Shown one piece after another: positions 8,664 to 15,622 of a stretch of DNA of 64,000 nucleotides. A model generated the notes under the pieces. That model worked only from the letters and a program-made list of their open reading frames with translations. It made no database searches and was not told where the DNA came from. The translations under genes and the position numbers were made by a program. Numbering within the stretch: the stretch's first letter is position 1; each line of letters opens with the position of its first letter. Source of the DNA: an uncultured Prevotella sp. (lineage in GTDB: Bacteria > Bacteroidota > Bacteroidia > Bacteroidales > Bacteroidaceae); assembly GCF_946407605.1 (NCBI RefSeq), contig NZ_CAMJOS010000002.1, forward strand, positions 62,001 through 126,000, written 5' to 3'.

Positions 8664-10466
8664 ATGCAAGACATTAGAAACATTGCCATCATAGCGCATG
8701 TAGACCACGGCAAGACGACGTTGGTTGACAAGATGATGCTGGCAGGACATCTTTTCCGTGAGGGACAGAATCTTAGTGACCAAGTGCTCGACGCCAACGA
8801 CTTGGAGCGTGAGCGTGGCATCACCATCCTTTCCAAGAATGTGAGTATCAACTGGAAGGGCGTCAAAATCAATATCATCGACACCCCGGGTCACTCCGAC
8901 TTCGGCGGCGAGGTAGAGCGTGTGTTGAACATGGCCGACGGCTGCCTGTTGCTTGTCGACGCCTTCGAGGGCCCCATGCCCCAGACACGCTTTGTGCTGC
9001 AGAAGGCCCTGCAGATAGGTCTGAAGCCTATCGTCGTTGTCAACAAGGTCGATAAGCCCAACTGCCGTCCTGAGGAGGTCTACGAGATGGTGTTCGACCT
9101 GATGTTCTCACTCAATGCCACCGAGGACCAGCTTGACTTCCCTGTGGTCTATGGCTCTGCCAAGAACGGCTGGATGGGTGAGGACTATAACAAGCCCACC
9201 ACAGACATTACCTATTTATTAGATAAGATTATCGAGGTGATTCCTGCTCCGCAGCAGATTGAGGGTACCCCCCAGATGCTCATCACCTCACTCGACTATA
9301 GCAGCTATCAGGGACGCATCGCCGTGGGCCGTGTGCATCGCGGACAGCTCAAGGATGGCATGCAGGTTACCATCAGCCATCGCGACGGCTCTATGGAGAA
9401 GACCAAGATCAAGGAGCTCCACACCTTCGAAGGTATGGGCCATGTGCGTACCGACTCTGTTGACTGTGGAGATATCTGTGCCGTCATCGGACTGGATAAG
9501 TTCGAGATTGGCGATACCATCTGCGACCTTGAGAACCCCGAGCCCATGACGCCTATCGCCATCGACGAGCCCACGATGTCTATGCTGTTTACCATCAACG
9601 ACTCACCCTTCTTCGGCAAGGAGGGTAAGTTTGTCACCTCGCGACATATCAACGACCGCCTGGAGAAGGAACTCGAGAAGAACCTCGCCCTGCGTGTGGA
9701 GCCTTTCGAGGACTCTACTGATAAGTGGATTGTCTCAGGTCGTGGTGTGCTCCATCTCTCTGTGCTCATCGAGACCATGCGTCGCGAGGGCTACGAGTTG
9801 CAGGTGGGTCAGCCACAGGTTATATATAAAGAGGTGGACGGTGTGAAGTGCGAGCCTATCGAGGAGCTCACCATCAACGTGCCCGAGGAGTTTGCCTCGA
9901 AGATGATTGACATGGTGACGCGCCGCAAGGGCGAGATGACGTCTATGGAGAGTCAGGGCGAGCGCACCAATATTGAGTTCGACATCCCCTCACGCGGCAT
10001 TATCGGTCTGCGCACCAATGTGCTCACCGCCTCTCAGGGCGAAGCCATCATGGCCCACCGCTTCAAGGAGTACCAGCCCTATAAGGGTGAGATTGAGCGT
10101 CGTGTCAATGGCTCTATGATTGCCCTCGAGACGGGCAACGCTTATGCCTATGCCATCGACAAGCTGCAGGATCGTGGTAAGTTCTTCATCGACCCGGGCG
10201 AGGATGTCTATATGGGTCAGGTGGTTGGCGAGCATGTTCACGACAACGACCTGGTCATCAACGTCTGCAAGGCCAAGCAGCTCACCAACGTGCGTGCCTC
10301 TGGTACTGACGAGAAGGCCCGCATCATCCCCAAGGTGGTGATGAGTCTGGAGGAGTGCCTCGAGTATATCAAGGAAGACGAGCTCGTCGAAGTCACGCCT
10401 AAGTCCATGCGAATGCGCAAGGTCATCCTCGACCACGACCAGCGCAAGAAGGCTGCCCGTCAGTAA
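8664..10466 (+). CDS. typA: translational GTPase TypA/BipA
   Basis: Ribosome-associated GTPase of the EF-G family that acts in ribosome assembly and stress responses. 600 residues, the usual length. G1 [10 protein letters not shown] at residues 9-18, G2 RERGIT, G3 [13 protein letters not shown]4 NKVDKP, G5 GSAKNG, then the EF-Tu domain 2, EF-G domains III and V, and the TypA-specific C-terminal domain. Only 13 bases separate the start from the T-run of the tRNA terminator, and no TAnnTTTG element was found in between. It may therefore depend on read-through from the tRNA promoter. Ends before a terminator shared with the convergent gene. Confidence 0.97.
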   Translation: MQDIRNIAIIAHVDHGKTTLVDKMMLAGHLFREGQNLSDQVLDANDLERERGITILSKNVSINWKGVKINIIDTPGHSDFGGEVERVLNMADGCLLLVDAFEGPMPQTRFVLQKALQIGLKPIVVVNKVDKPNCRPEEVYEMVFDLMFSLNATEDQLDFPVVYGSAKNGWMGEDYNKPTTDITYLLDKIIEVIPAPQQIEGTPQMLITSLDYSSYQGRIAVGRVHRGQLKDGMQVTISHRDGSMEKTKIKELHTFEGMGHVRTDSVDCGDICAVIGLDKFEIGDTICDLENPEPMTPIAIDEPTMSMLFTINDSPFFGKEGKFVTSRHINDRLEKELEKNLALRVEPFEDSTDKWIVSGRGVLHLSVLIETMRREGYELQVGQPQVIYKEVDGVKCEPIEELTINVPEEFASKMIDMVTRRKGEMTSMESQGERTNIEFDIPSRGIIGLRTNVLTASQGEAIMAHRFKEYQPYKGEIERRVNGSMIALETGNAYAYAIDKLQDRGKFFIDPGEDVYMGQVVGEHVHDNDLVINVCKAKQLTNVRASGTDEKARIIPKVVMSLEECLEYIKEDELVEVTPKSMRMRKVILDHDQRKKAARQ

Positions 10467-10494
10467 ACATGAAACTTGAAACATAAAACAAAAG

Positions 10495-10522
10495 TCCCCC
10501 GCCTGTTGGCGAGGGATTTTTT
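10495..10522. terminator. bidirectional terminator between typA and the 10521-11615 gene
   Basis: Stem TCCCCCGCC (10495-10503) / GGCGAGGGA (10508-10516), with T-runs on the plus strand and an A-rich left flank that supplies T on the minus strand. Confidence 0.8.
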
Positions 10523-11615
10523 ATTTCATGATCCTATCGAAGATATCAAACAGGTATCCGGCTTTGTTTCTCACCTGCACAGGTTCCGCCTCCACCATAT
10601 CCGACACCTTCGACTCCACGCAATATCCGTTGTCGTCGTAGTAGTAGCGCATCTCCACATCGATGCCCTCTAACGTCCCCTTGCAGTAGTTGAATATCAG
10701 GCTCTCACTCTTTGGGTCAGGGTCTGTGAGATACTCCTCGTAGCTCTCCTCGTACATCGACTCCCTTTTCTCTGTGATGAAGTAACAATGCTGAAACAGC
10801 TCGTCTTTGTTCACATGCTCATAGTAGCACTTCAGCCTGGTGGTAGAGGGAGGAATGTCCTCACTCATCTGGTCATTCACCATTATCTCTATCTCGTTTT
10901 TCACGCCGTCGCCCTTGTCGTTCTTTGCCATCTTCTCTTTAGCCTGGGCATAGGCGGCGCGAATCTCCTTCAGCCGCTGCGCCTTGGGTGTGGTGGCAGG
11001 GTTAGGTGCGCTGCCCACCTCCTCGTAGGGCGGCCGCGTGTTGACAATCTGGTTAAACAGCGCCAGCTCGTTTCTGCCCATCTCCAGGTCACCGTCCCAT
11101 GAGCTCCAGCTGTGACTGTCCGCCGTGGTCTCCTCGTCCTGCACCTTATGTTTCTGTTCTATGCACCGTCCCTGTTCGTCGTAGTAATAGCGTGTCTCCA
11201 CCTTGAAACCCGCATGTGTCTCCGCTTTCATAAACGAGAACAGCAGGTGTCCCTTCACTGGGTCGAACAGCATCTCGCGGTAGTTCGTATGTCCGTCTGC
11301 CATCCAGTTTCTGGTTATCAGGTAGCACACCGCTTTCCCTGGGAAGTCCTCCTCCCTGTCAACGCTGGCACGTTCAAAGAAATAGCGCGTCTCGGTATCC
11401 TCCTCCACGCTATATTCTGCGTCGGCCATCCCCATGTCTATCTGGCTGATGAACACATCCATCGGCGCCTTGCCACCCTTGCCGTTGTCAGCCGCCTTCT
11501 GGTGGGCATGGGCATACACCTCCCTGATATGCTTCAGTTGCTCCGCCTTATCCTGGGCGGCAGCCGTCAGCACTATCAGCAGCAAAGTCAGTATGATTGC
11601 ACAGATTCTTTTCAT
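10521..11615 (-). CDS. secreted protein with two copies of an unknown domain
   Basis: I do not recognise a named family. The 364-residue protein begins with a signal peptide (MKRICAIILTLLLIVLTAAAQ). Two halves repeat each other: residues ~22-170 open with KAEQLKHIREVYAHAHQK and ~200-350 with KAQRLKEIRAAYAQAKEK. Each continues with a MDVFISQIDM/IEIMVNDQM stretch, a strand-rich part and RYYYD (E/G) segments. The layout suggests an ancient tandem duplication of a ~150-residue periplasmic domain. It lies 68 bases behind luxS on the same strand, with no separate promoter seen, so it may be transcribed with mtnN-luxS. No catalytic motif was found. It ends in a terminator shared with typA. Confidence 0.7.
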   Translation of the reverse strand: MKRICAIILTLLLIVLTAAAQDKAEQLKHIREVYAHAHQKAADNGKGGKAPMDVFISQIDMGMADAEYSVEEDTETRYFFERASVDREEDFPGKAVCYLITRNWMADGHTNYREMLFDPVKGHLLFSFMKAETHAGFKVETRYYYDEQGRCIEQKHKVQDEETTADSHSWSSWDGDLEMGRNELALFNQIVNTRPPYEEVGSAPNPATTPKAQRLKEIRAAYAQAKEKMAKNDKGDGVKNEIEIMVNDQMSEDIPPSTTRLKCYYEHVNKDELFQHCYFITEKRESMYEESYEEYLTDPDPKSESLIFNYCKGTLEGIDVEMRYYYDDNGYCVESKVSDMVEAEPVQVRNKAGYLFDIFDRIMK

Positions 11616-11683
11616 CTCACACAGATATTAATGTCACACAGATATCACAGAACCAACGGTCGACGGCCGAAGGGAAAGTCAAA

Positions 11684-12178
11684 TTATGCGTCGGCAAATA
11701 CCTTGCCGTCATCCAGCACCACCTGTAGCTTCGTGTACTCACAGTGGAAGTCGTTCTTCAATCGCTCCAGATAGCGGCGACTCTCCCACAGGCACATCGG
11801 CAGGTCGTGCAGCAGGTAGTTGCCGCAGGCCTCAGGACGTGTGGCAGGCACCTCCGTCTGTGTCAGTATCCACTCCAGACAACGCATGGTCAGCTGTCGC
11901 ATATCTTCTACCGAGTAGTTGCCCGTCATGATGATATACATCCCTGTCAGGCATCCCATAGGTCCCACATACACCACATCGTCCTTCGCCTCACTGTTTC
12001 TGAACCATGTAGCCATCAGGTGCTCCAGGCTGTGCATCGCTGCTGGGGCTACTGCCGGCTCCTTGTTGGGCTCCGTTATTCTCAGGTCAAACGTCGTAAA
12101 CCCTTTGTCTTCTCTCGACACGTAGATACCTGGCTTCAGCTGCGTGTGGTCTATCGTAAAACTCTGTATTACCTCCAT
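11684..12178 (-). CDS. luxS: S-ribosylhomocysteine lyase
   Basis: Splits S-ribosylhomocysteine into homocysteine and DPD, the precursor of the signal AI-2, in the activated methyl cycle. The 164-residue length is typical. The metal ligands are visible: His49 and His53 in HSLEHL (with Glu52), and Cys118 in EACGNYLLHD. The catalytic Cys76 lies in GCLTGMY. It is downstream of mtnN, whose product supplies its substrate. The gap of ~97 bases is filled by a repeat element (12191-12293), which separates two genes that would otherwise be tightly spaced. Cytoplasmic enzyme; no signal peptide. Confidence 0.96.
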   Translation of the reverse strand: MEVIQSFTIDHTQLKPGIYVSREDKGFTTFDLRITEPNKEPAVAPAAMHSLEHLMATWFRNSEAKDDVVYVGPMGCLTGMYIIMTGNYSVEDMRQLTMRCLEWILTQTEVPATRPEACGNYLLHDLPMCLWESRRYLERLKNDFHCEYTKLQVVLDDGKVFADA

Positions 12179-12190
12179 AATTACTAATTA

Positions 12191-12293
12191 TTTTCACCTT
12201 TGACCTTCGGTCTAGTCTGCTCTCGCTCGGCATAGCTCAAACAAGTTTGCTCTGCTCTCGCTTACTAGCAGCCTTCACTTTTCACTTTTCACC
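12191..12293. repeat. mosaic repeat element between mtnN and luxS
   Basis: Plus-strand order: a short TTTTCACC, a core from TTTGACCTTCGG to CTCGCTTACTAGCAGCC (12199-12273), then TTCAC heptamers. The core matches the reverse complement of 14566-14640 almost base for base over ~75 bp and shares blocks with 15540-15602. The heptamer end reaches into the mtnN coding region and supplies its last residues and stop. Confidence 0.8.
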
Positions 12294-12931
12294 TTCTCAA
12301 CGAACGTTTTTGTCGTCTCAAACGACTTCTCCGCCACCGTATCCCAGAAGTTATGATACTGCGAGGCATCCGTGTCGCGCAGCGGAATATCGCTGACTAC
12401 TCGGAACGAGATAAACGGCACCTTATTAATATAGCACGTCTGAGCTATGGCGCACGACTCCATATCGATGGCCTTCGCCTCAGGGAAATGGCCAATTATC
12501 TCGCGCATCTTCTCCTTCGAGTCCACAAACCAGTCGCCCGTCACTATCAGCCCCTTATGCAGTCTGATATCCGCAGGCTTAATGCTCAGCGCCTTCTTCA
12601 GCAGCTCAGGGTCAGCCTGATAACGTGCGGGGAGTCCCTGCACCTGTCCATATACCGTCGTGTCGTCGATGGCTCTGCCGCAATACACGTCGTGGTAGCA
12701 CAGCTCCGAGCTGACGATGATGTCCTGGATGTTGATGTCGTCGCCGTTGCCGCCAGCGCATCCGCTGCTGATGATGCAGTCCGGCTTGTAGGTGTTGATC
12801 ATCCGCTGTGCACCCAGCGCAGCGTTCACCTTGCCTATGCCACATTTCTCTACGATGACGTCACTATCCTTAAACACCTGCTGCAGCTGCCGCAGCTCCT
12901 TGTCCATTGCCACTATAATTCCTATTCTCAT
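12275..12931 (-). CDS. mtnN: 5'-methylthioadenosine/S-adenosylhomocysteine nucleosidase
   Basis: Removes adenine from S-adenosylhomocysteine and methylthioadenosine. 218 residues. MRIGIIVAMDKEL opens the nucleoside phosphorylase fold; SSGCAGG near 58-64 and AIDMESCAIAQTC (~155-167, catalytic/ribose-binding Glu) and FRVVSDI (catalytic Asp) follow. It is first in the mtnN-luxS pair and feeds LuxS. Odd point: the last residues (KVKSEK) and the TGA stop are encoded by the GTGAAAA heptamers of the repeat element at 12271-12293, so the original C-terminus was probably altered when the repeat arrived. Confidence 0.95.
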   Translation of the reverse strand: MRIGIIVAMDKELRQLQQVFKDSDVIVEKCGIGKVNAALGAQRMINTYKPDCIISSGCAGGNGDDINIQDIIVSSELCYHDVYCGRAIDDTTVYGQVQGLPARYQADPELLKKALSIKPADIRLHKGLIVTGDWFVDSKEKMREIIGHFPEAKAIDMESCAIAQTCYINKVPFISFRVVSDIPLRDTDASQYHNFWDTVAEKSFETTKTFVEKVKSEK

Positions 12932-12967
12932 AAGCGTATCTAAACCTTATATTCGTTACTGAATTGA

Positions 12968-12975
12968 CAAAATTA
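12968..12975 (-). promoter_or_regulatory. -7 promoter element for mtnN-luxS
   Basis: Minus-strand TAATTTTG, 37 bases before the mtnN start. Confidence 0.5.
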
Positions 12976-13028
12976 GCAACTATTTCTGAAACAACCAAAC
13001 AATTAACATTAATAAACAGAAACAAAAA

Positions 13029-13126
13029 GTGCACCGACCCATTTACTGGGTCAGCGCACATCGTCTTTGACCTTCGGGCATCATAGAGGCAAACCCCTAC
13101 GCTTGGTTATTTGACCCCTCGGGGTT
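13029..13126. repeat. partial mosaic repeat element with hairpin
   Basis: A hairpin (GACCCA 13036-13041 / TGGGTC 13047-13052, flanked by GTGC/GCAC) is followed by TTTGACCTTCGG and then by a block running from AACCCCTACGC to TTCTTGGTCTATCC. That block matches the reverse complement of 14645-14697. The gap 12976-13753 has no gene: it holds this element, two inverted-repeat structures and AT-rich sequence. Confidence 0.65.
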
Positions 13127-13172
13127 CTTGGTCTATCCTCATTCCTCTTTCCCCCTTCCTCTGTATGCGGGA

Positions 13173-13397
13173 ACTTATTCACTTATTCAGTTATTCACTT
13201 TGGACATTTAGGTTTTTCAAAACGGGAAGGGAGGGGAAAGATGAGGAAAATGGGTGACAAGACATGGTGGTGTGATAATTTATTCAAATTATATATTATG
13301 TTATATATATTATATATAATATATATAACATAAAAGTTCTATTTCAAGAAATCGAAGAATACAGATGTCCAAAGTGAATAAGTGAATAAGTGAATAA
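13173..13397. repeat. inverted-repeat structure 1: octamer arms around a 38-bp AT palindrome
   Basis: Arms 13175-13207 and 13365-13397 are reverse complements with one mismatch. They consist of an 8-bp tandem unit, A(C/G)TTATTC, three copies each. The 157-base loop holds a perfect palindrome at 13296-13333, made only of A/T apart from one C-G pair. No coding capacity was seen. The same architecture recurs at 13439-13666. Confidence 0.85.
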
Positions 13398-13438
13398 CCT
13401 CAATGGGACAGGTACATTACATATTTATCTATACCAGA

Positions 13439-13666
13439 ACTTACCCAGTTACCCACTTACCCAGTTATGACAGGAAGGTTTTAGTAAGCTAAATGAGCGA
13501 GTAAAAGTGCTCGCCGAAAATCAAGGGGGTTGAACTGGGAGAGAGAATAGAATTTATCTATTATTAATATTATATATATTATAATATATATAATATCTAT
13601 AGTACACTATTTCCCAAATTGAAAAACCTTCCTGTCATAGGTGGGTAACTGGGTAAGTGGGTAACT
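13439..13666. repeat. inverted-repeat structure 2: octamer arms around a 30-bp AT palindrome
   Basis: Arms 13439-13482 and 13623-13666 consist of A(C/G)TTACCC octamers (three copies) plus a shared TATGACAGGAAGGTTTT end. The 140-base loop has a hairpin GCGAG/CTCGC (13497-13514) and a perfect AT palindrome at 13567-13596. Structure 1 is 41 bases to the left and of nearly equal size (225 and 228 bp). Confidence 0.85.
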
Positions 13667-13730
13667 TGCTCGACAATGGAAGAGGGCTTGATTGCTGATG
13701 TAAATTTTCTGAAAAATAATTGCTTATTTC

Positions 13731-13761
13731 TTGCATATGTCGCGAAAAATTCGTACCTTTG
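13731..13761 (+). promoter_or_regulatory. promoter for the HU-like gene
   Basis: TACCTTTG at 13754-13761 with a TTG at 13731-13733, spacer 20. Directly downstream of inverted-repeat structure 2. Confidence 0.65.
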
Positions 13762-13934
13762 CATCATAGATGCAAAACAGACAAAAGCGTCTAAAATTTG
13801 CGGGATGGCCATACAGAAAATTTTTCTTAGTGCACGAGGAAGTTCTGCATAGTATAACCGCAAAATCGAGGAACAAAGGAATAGGTTTTAAGGAAGAGGA
13901 AAAATTTTTACAACCCTTAAAATTTATAACAATT

Positions 13935-14537
13935 ATGGCACTTAAGGTAAAGGCAGTGGAAAGACTGCTGAAGTTTGACAAGGAATCGGCGGGCAAGTAC
14001 CGCTATGTGATGAAGCCTGAGATGTACTCTACCCTGACCCAGGCGAAGGTCATCAAGGAGGCTGCCCTTCGCAGCGGCGTAAGTCAGGGCGTGATGAAGG
14101 CCTGCTGGGATGCAGCCGGTGAGGTGATCAAGGCATGGGCAACAGAAGGCCACAGCGTGGCTCTGCCTGGACTGGGCACCATGCGCTTCGGTCTGCGCGC
14201 CAAGAGCGTGGACGACGTGAACAAGGTGAAGGCTGGCCTCATCTCAAGTCGACGCATCATCTTCACTCCTGACGTCGACCTGAAGGACGAGTTGTCGAAG
14301 ACTGCCGTGCAGATCACCTGCTACGACCGCGAGGGCAAGGAGGTGAAGCGCGTGACCTCGACTGACGAGGGTAACGTCGAAGATCCCGAAAACGAGGGTG
14401 GCAACGAAAACCAGAACCAAAATGGTAGTGGCACCCAGAACGGAGGCAACGGCGGCACCCAGGGCGGTGGCACCAGCGGTGGTGACAACACCGGAGGCAA
14501 CTCTGGCGGCGAAGGTGGTGACGACGGGTACAACTAA
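13935..14537 (+). CDS. HU-like DNA-binding protein with Gly/Asn-rich tail
   Basis: Member of the Bacteroidota HU-related group of putative histone-like proteins, 200 residues from the chosen start (MALKVKAVERLLKFDKESAGKYRY). Residues 1-~130 form the HU-like domain (SGVSQGVMKACWDAAGEVIKAW, VALPGLGTMRFGLRAKSV). Residues ~148-200 are a low-complexity Gly/Asn/Gln/Thr tail, probably disordered. The reading frame stays open 55 codons upstream to an ATG at 13770, eight bases after the promoter element, so a longer leaderless form is possible. The stop is followed at once by GGTGAAA repeats, then by the smalltalk gene. It likely binds DNA, but its specific role is unknown. Confidence 0.85.
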   Translation: MALKVKAVERLLKFDKESAGKYRYVMKPEMYSTLTQAKVIKEAALRSGVSQGVMKACWDAAGEVIKAWATEGHSVALPGLGTMRFGLRAKSVDDVNKVKAGLISSRRIIFTPDVDLKDELSKTAVQITCYDREGKEVKRVTSTDEGNVEDPENEGGNENQNQNGSGTQNGGNGGTQGGGTSGGDNTGGNSGGEGGDDGYN

Positions 14538-14714
14538 GGTGAAAGGTGAAAGGTGAAAGGTGAAGGCTGCGAGTAAGCGAGAGGAGAGCCAAGCTCGCTT
14601 GAGCTCTACCGAGCGTGAGCAGACTAGACCGTAGGTCAAAGAGAATAGACCAAGGGGCCCCGAAGGGGTCGAATAACCTAGCATAGGGGCTTGTCCCTAT
14701 GATTAAAGGGGCCC
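14538..14714. repeat. complete mosaic repeat element (heptamers plus two GC-rich blocks)
   Basis: Begins at the first base after the HU-like stop: GGTGAAA x4 (14538-14565), a palindromic block 14566-14640 (GGCTGCGAGTAAGCGAG ... GTAGGTCAAA), then 14641-14714 with GGGGCCCC at both ends (14654-14661 and 14707-14714) and a hairpin CATAGGG/CCCTATG (14681-14700). It contains all blocks seen separately at 12191, 13059 and 15523. Confidence 0.8.
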
Positions 14715-14752
14715 CAACCTTTAACCAATAACAATTAAAATTTTAATTAGCT

Positions 14753-14854
14753 ATGAAGAAAGAAAGTTGGAAGACAGTTATTCAGATTATCGTATCGATA
14801 CTGACGGCAGCGCTGACTGCGCTGGGAACGACATCTTGCATGGGAATCATGTAG
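14753..14854 (+). CDS. smalltalk protein (33-residue hydrophobic peptide)
   Basis: The ORF is ATG 14753 to TAG 14852-14854, 33 residues: a charged start (MKKESWK), one hydrophobic helix (~9-26), and a Cys near the end in TTSCMG. This matches the short peptides named smalltalk protein in Bacteroidota genomes, which typically follow an HU-like gene, as here. In other genomes an amidase gene often comes next, but none is present. Its function is unknown; a single membrane helix or a lipoprotein-like peptide is the best reading. The stop is followed directly by GGGTGAA repeats. Confidence 0.8.
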   Translation: MKKESWKTVIQIIVSILTAALTALGTTSCMGIM

Positions 14855-14886
14855 GGTGAAGGGTGACGGGTGAAGGGTGAAGGGAG
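14855..14886. repeat. GGGTGAA heptamer tract behind the smalltalk gene
   Basis: Four copies of GGGTGAA/GGGTGAC begin at the base after the smalltalk stop codon, in the sense direction. Confidence 0.7.
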
Positions 14887-14929
14887 GATAGGCTCTGCCC
14901 TACCCGTCCGCTTCACTAGAACAGAACGA

Positions 14930-14971
14930 AGGCACCGACTCAGAGAAGAGTTGGTGCCTTTGATGTTTTAT
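14930..14971 (+). terminator. intrinsic terminator of the HU-like/smalltalk unit
   Basis: 12-bp stem AGGCACCGACTC (14930-14941) / GAGTTGGTGCCT (14948-14959) with one G-T pair, followed by a T-rich stretch. Confidence 0.75.
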
Positions 14972-14980
14972 TTCTTATAT

Positions 14981-15109
14981 TCACTTAATCACGACTTTTT
15001 TTCCACCAATGATATTAATGCCCTTCTGTGACCGAGCTGTACACGGCTCTGACTCATTTTTACCATAAAAAACTCCGCTAACTTCACAGCTGGCGGAGTA
15101 CGTCAATCT
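14981..15109 (-). pseudogene. relic of the C-terminal tail of a secreted protein
   Basis: Minus-strand frame from an in-frame stop at 15110 to TGA at 14981. The last residues, KGINIIGGKKVVIK, match the C-terminal tail typical of Prevotella secreted enzymes (compare RGLYIINGKKVLVKP at the end of the GH29 gene). There is no start codon and no domain before it, so this is a fragment of a lost gene rather than a live one. A leftward promoter 250 bases upstream may belong to the same lost gene. Confidence 0.45.
15067..15098 (-). terminator. leftward intrinsic terminator, copy 1
   Basis: On the minus strand CTCCGC (15098-15093) pairs with GCGGAG, followed by six T (15072-15067). Direct repeat of 15162-15194. 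Confidence 0.55.
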
Positions 15110-15161
15110 CTATTAACTACGTACATATACTTTAAATAAGAACCCAGAGCTTACTGGGGTA

Positions 15162-15194
15162 AAAAAAACTCCGCGGGCTTCACAGCAGGTGGAG
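15162..15194 (-). terminator. leftward intrinsic terminator, copy 2
   Basis: Minus-strand stem CTCCAC/GCGGAG (one mismatch) around GCTGTGAAG, followed by seven T. It shares GCTGTGAAG and the stem with the copy at 15067-15098, 95 bases away. Confidence 0.5.
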
Positions 15195-15348
15195 ATGTCG
15201 TTTATGATATAAAACAATCTATAAAATGTGCTACACTATTTTGTATGAAAATGGCCTGCCTTGGAAGGCAGTTGAGCCTGTCCGCTTTCACGGACTGGCG
15301 TAATAATTTGTATGTTTGCGTAATGCACTTGTCTTAAGTTAATTTTTT
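15162..15348 (-). ncRNA. candidate small RNA or orphan leader
   Basis: Starts after a complete leftward promoter (15355-15385) and ends at the terminator 15162-15194, about 185 nt. The minus strand shows two stable stem-loops: GTCCG-TGAAAG-CGGAC closed by GCC/GGC (about 15300-15277), and CTGCCTT-CC-AAGGCAG (about 15271-15256). No convincing ORF. It could be a small RNA, or the leader of a gene now deleted. The gap 14855-15622 otherwise holds only repeats, terminators and the tail relic. Confidence 0.35.
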
Positions 15349-15354
15349 TCGGTG

Positions 15355-15385
15355 CAAAGATACAAAATAGATTTGAAAAACCAAA
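15355..15385 (-). promoter_or_regulatory. orphan leftward promoter
   Basis: Minus-strand TTTG (15385-15382), 19-base spacer, TATCTTTG (15362-15355). Both boxes at standard spacing, but no gene follows. Confidence 0.6.
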
Positions 15386-15490
15386 TAAAACAGAAGAAAA
15401 TTTTGAAAGTATCTGCAAAAACGAGAAAAAGAGACGGAGAAATGAAGTGAAAATATATGTTCGCTAGTTTTACAAAATTATTCTTTAAAA

Positions 15491-15522
15491 TTTGGATTGA
15501 ATTGGAGGTTTTATTAACTTTG
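15491..15522 (+). promoter_or_regulatory. promoter for the C1-type peptidase gene
   Basis: TTTG 15491-15494, 20-base spacer, TAACTTTG 15515-15522. Confidence 0.65.
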
Positions 15523-15608
15523 CAGGCTGGAAGCCTGCGAGCCTGCTCACGCTCGGCCATCGATGCAAGCATCATGGCACTCGCTTAACCGCAGCCTTGC
15601 AGGCTGAT
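15523..15608. repeat. GC-rich palindromic repeat in the leader of the C1-type peptidase gene
   Basis: GCAGGCT/AGCCTGC hairpin at 15523-15539, then CTGCTCACGCTCGGCC ... CACTCGCTTAACCGCAGCCTT, and a last GCAGGCTG. The ACGCTCGG...CTCGCTTA..GCAGCC core is shared with 12199-12273 and the reverse complement of 14566-14640. It would be transcribed as part of the 5' leader. Confidence 0.7.
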
Positions 15609-15622
15609 AAGAAAAGGAAAGA

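Noticed and set aside
14244..14684. 146-residue minus-strand ORF over the HU-like tail and repeat
   Set aside because: It is composed of antisense of the Gly-rich tail and of repeat sequence; no promoter or family support.
14538..14714. Insertion sequence remnant
   Set aside because: No transposase reading frame and no defined terminal inverted repeats with target duplication; the mosaic pattern fits a non-coding repeat family better.
15339..15575. 78-residue minus-strand ORF
   Set aside because: Translation of AT-rich intergenic sequence and part of a palindromic repeat, and it starts upstream of the leftward promoter.
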